Source of the DNA: JAMXLO01 sp035511435
GTDB lineage: Bacteria; Pseudomonadota; Alphaproteobacteria; Acetobacterales; Acetobacteraceae
Assembly (NCBI GenBank): GCA_035511435.1
Contig: DATKFJ010000333.1
Location: forward strand, 1-5,349
Length of the DNA: 5,349 nt
Direction of reading: 5' to 3'
Part shown: piece after piece, positions 4,665 to 5,349 of the stretch
Layout: each line of letters opens with the position of its first letter
Position numbering within the stretch: position 1 is the stretch's first letter
Program-made: the position numbers and the translations under genes
Notes under the pieces: model-generated
What the model was told of the DNA's origin: nothing
The model's input: the letters and a program-made list of their open reading frames with translations, nothing else
Databases searched by the model: none

Positions 4665-4716
4665 AAAGACGGCTGCAGCGACGGCGCGGGTTGGCCGACG
4701 CAATGAAAGAGGCTCG

Positions 4717-5088
4717 ATGCCGACCATCAATCAACTCATCGCCCACGGGCGGGAGCGACAGAAGACGCGGAACACGGTGCCGGCACTGCAAGGCTGCCCG
4801 CAGAAGCGTGGCGTATGCACGCGCGTCTATACCACCACGCCGAAGAAGCCGAACTCGGCGCTGCGCAAAGTGGCAAAGGTGCGGCTGACCAACGGCTACG
4901 AGGTGGTCAGCTACATTCCGGGCGAAGGCCACAACTTGCAGGAGCACAGCGTGGTGCTGATCCGCGGCGGGCGGGTGAAGGATCTGCCGGGCGTGCGGTA
5001 CCATATTCTGCGTGGCGTGCTGGATACCCAGGGCATTGCCAAGCGTCGCCAGCGTCGTTCGCTGTACGGCGCGAAGCGGCCGAAGTAG
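4717..5088 (+). CDS. rpsL: Small-subunit ribosomal protein S12
   Basis: This complete 123-residue S12 reads from MPTINQLIAHGRERQ to R-S-L-Y-G-A-K-R-P-K. S12 sits at the decoding centre of the 30S subunit and checks codon-anticodon pairing. The conserved loop TTTPKKPNSALRKVAKVRL (39-57) and GRVKDLPGVRYH (85-96) are intact. Lys43 and Lys88, where changes give streptomycin resistance in other bacteria, are wild type, and Asp89 is the position methylthiolated by RimO in E. coli. GAAAGAGG at 4705-4712 is the ribosome-binding site, 4 bases from the ATG. It is followed by rpsG in the usual str-operon order. Confidence 0.99.
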   Translation: MPTINQLIAHGRERQKTRNTVPALQGCPQKRGVCTRVYTTTPKKPNSALRKVAKVRLTNGYEVVSYIPGEGHNLQEHSVVLIRGGRVKDLPGVRYHILRGVLDTQGIAKRRQRRSLYGAKRPK

Positions 5089-5099
5089 GGGGTCCGGAG

Positions 5100-5349
5100 A
5101 TGTCCCGTCGTCGCCGTGCGGTCAAACGCGAGATCCTGCCGGACGCCAAGTTCGGCGACATCGTCATCAGCCGCTTCATGAATGCGCTGATGTACGACGG
5201 CAAGAAGTCGGTTGCCGAGGGGACCGTGTACGGAGCGCTGGACGTGATGAAGCGCCGGGGTGGCGCGCAGGCCGACCCGGTGCGCATGTTCCACGAGGCG
5301 CTGGACAACGTGAAGCCGGCGGTGGAGGTGCGGTCCCGTCGTGTCGGCG
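5100..5349 (+). CDS. rpsG: Small-subunit ribosomal protein S7, N-terminal part
   Basis: The first 83 codons are present before the window ends: MSRRRRAVKREILPDAKFGD at the start, then F-M-N-A-L-M-Y-D-G-K-K-S, and D-N-V-K-P-A-V-E-V-R-S-R-R-V-G at the end. S7 is a primary 16S rRNA-binding protein that starts assembly of the 30S head. Full-length S7 is about 156 residues, so roughly half is missing. The ribosome-binding site is AGGGGG at 5087-5092, overlapping the rpsL stop codon (5086-5088) and 7 bases before the ATG; GGAG at 5096-5099 touches the ATG and is too close to serve. In E. coli S7 represses translation at the rpsL-rpsG junction; the 11-base gap here leaves no room for that long E. 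coli structure. Confidence 0.99.
   Translation, partial: MSRRRRAVKREILPDAKFGDIVISRFMNALMYDGKKSVAEGTVYGALDVMKRRGGAQADPVRMFHEALDNVKPAVEVRSRRVG

Overview
The window is GC-rich and ends in the canonical str-operon start, rpsL then rpsG. Ribosomal protein S12 (complete) and S7 (N-terminal 83 residues) both read as alphaproteobacterial, perhaps Rhodospirillales/Acetobacteraceae; that rank is an impression from protein sequence, not a computed placement. In most proteobacteria rpoB-rpoC lies directly upstream of rpsL. Here the first 43 bases hold a 13-residue tail of a gene running into the window, most likely rpoC, closed by a textbook intrinsic terminator. About 4.6 kb of other genes then separates that terminator from rpsL.

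Layout: (1) 1-105, probable rpoC tail and terminator. (2) 154-842, a type II toxin-antitoxin pair, Phd/YefM-type antitoxin and PIN-domain VapC toxin, overlapping by 4 bases. (3) 1032-1478, a VOC (glyoxalase/bleomycin-resistance fold) metalloprotein with all four expected metal ligands. (4) 1479-1795, a gene-free stretch between convergent genes; it holds a 186-base element with 41-base near-perfect inverted ends built from 10-base-phased ACGCAGAT-type repeats, followed by a perfect 24-base palindrome. (5) 1796-3788, a divergent pair: a YfeH-like SBF/bile-acid:sodium-symporter-family membrane transporter on the minus strand and a LysR-type regulator on the plus strand, sharing a 115-base intergenic region with a dyad. 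This mirrors the enterobacterial yfeH-yfeR arrangement. (6) 3829-4410, a second toxin-antitoxin pair, a DUF3018/MazE-like antitoxin and MazF/PemK-family toxin, preceded by a perfect 22-base palindrome that is the obvious operator candidate. (7) 4480-5349, a strong-looking rpsL promoter, a roughly 200-base leader with small hairpins, rpsL, and the start of rpsG.

The core-genome parts (rpoC end, rpsL, rpsG) frame an accessory block bounded on each side by an unrelated toxin-antitoxin module. The rpoC terminator and separate rpsL promoter suggest the ribosomal genes are transcribed independently of rpoBC here, which would let cargo sit in this gap without disturbing them. A 15-base motif (14/15 identical) from the rpsL promoter is repeated just upstream of mazEF, so the two copies bracket that module. 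No wholly new enzymatic system is evident. The most unusual features are the repeat structures and the position of the block.
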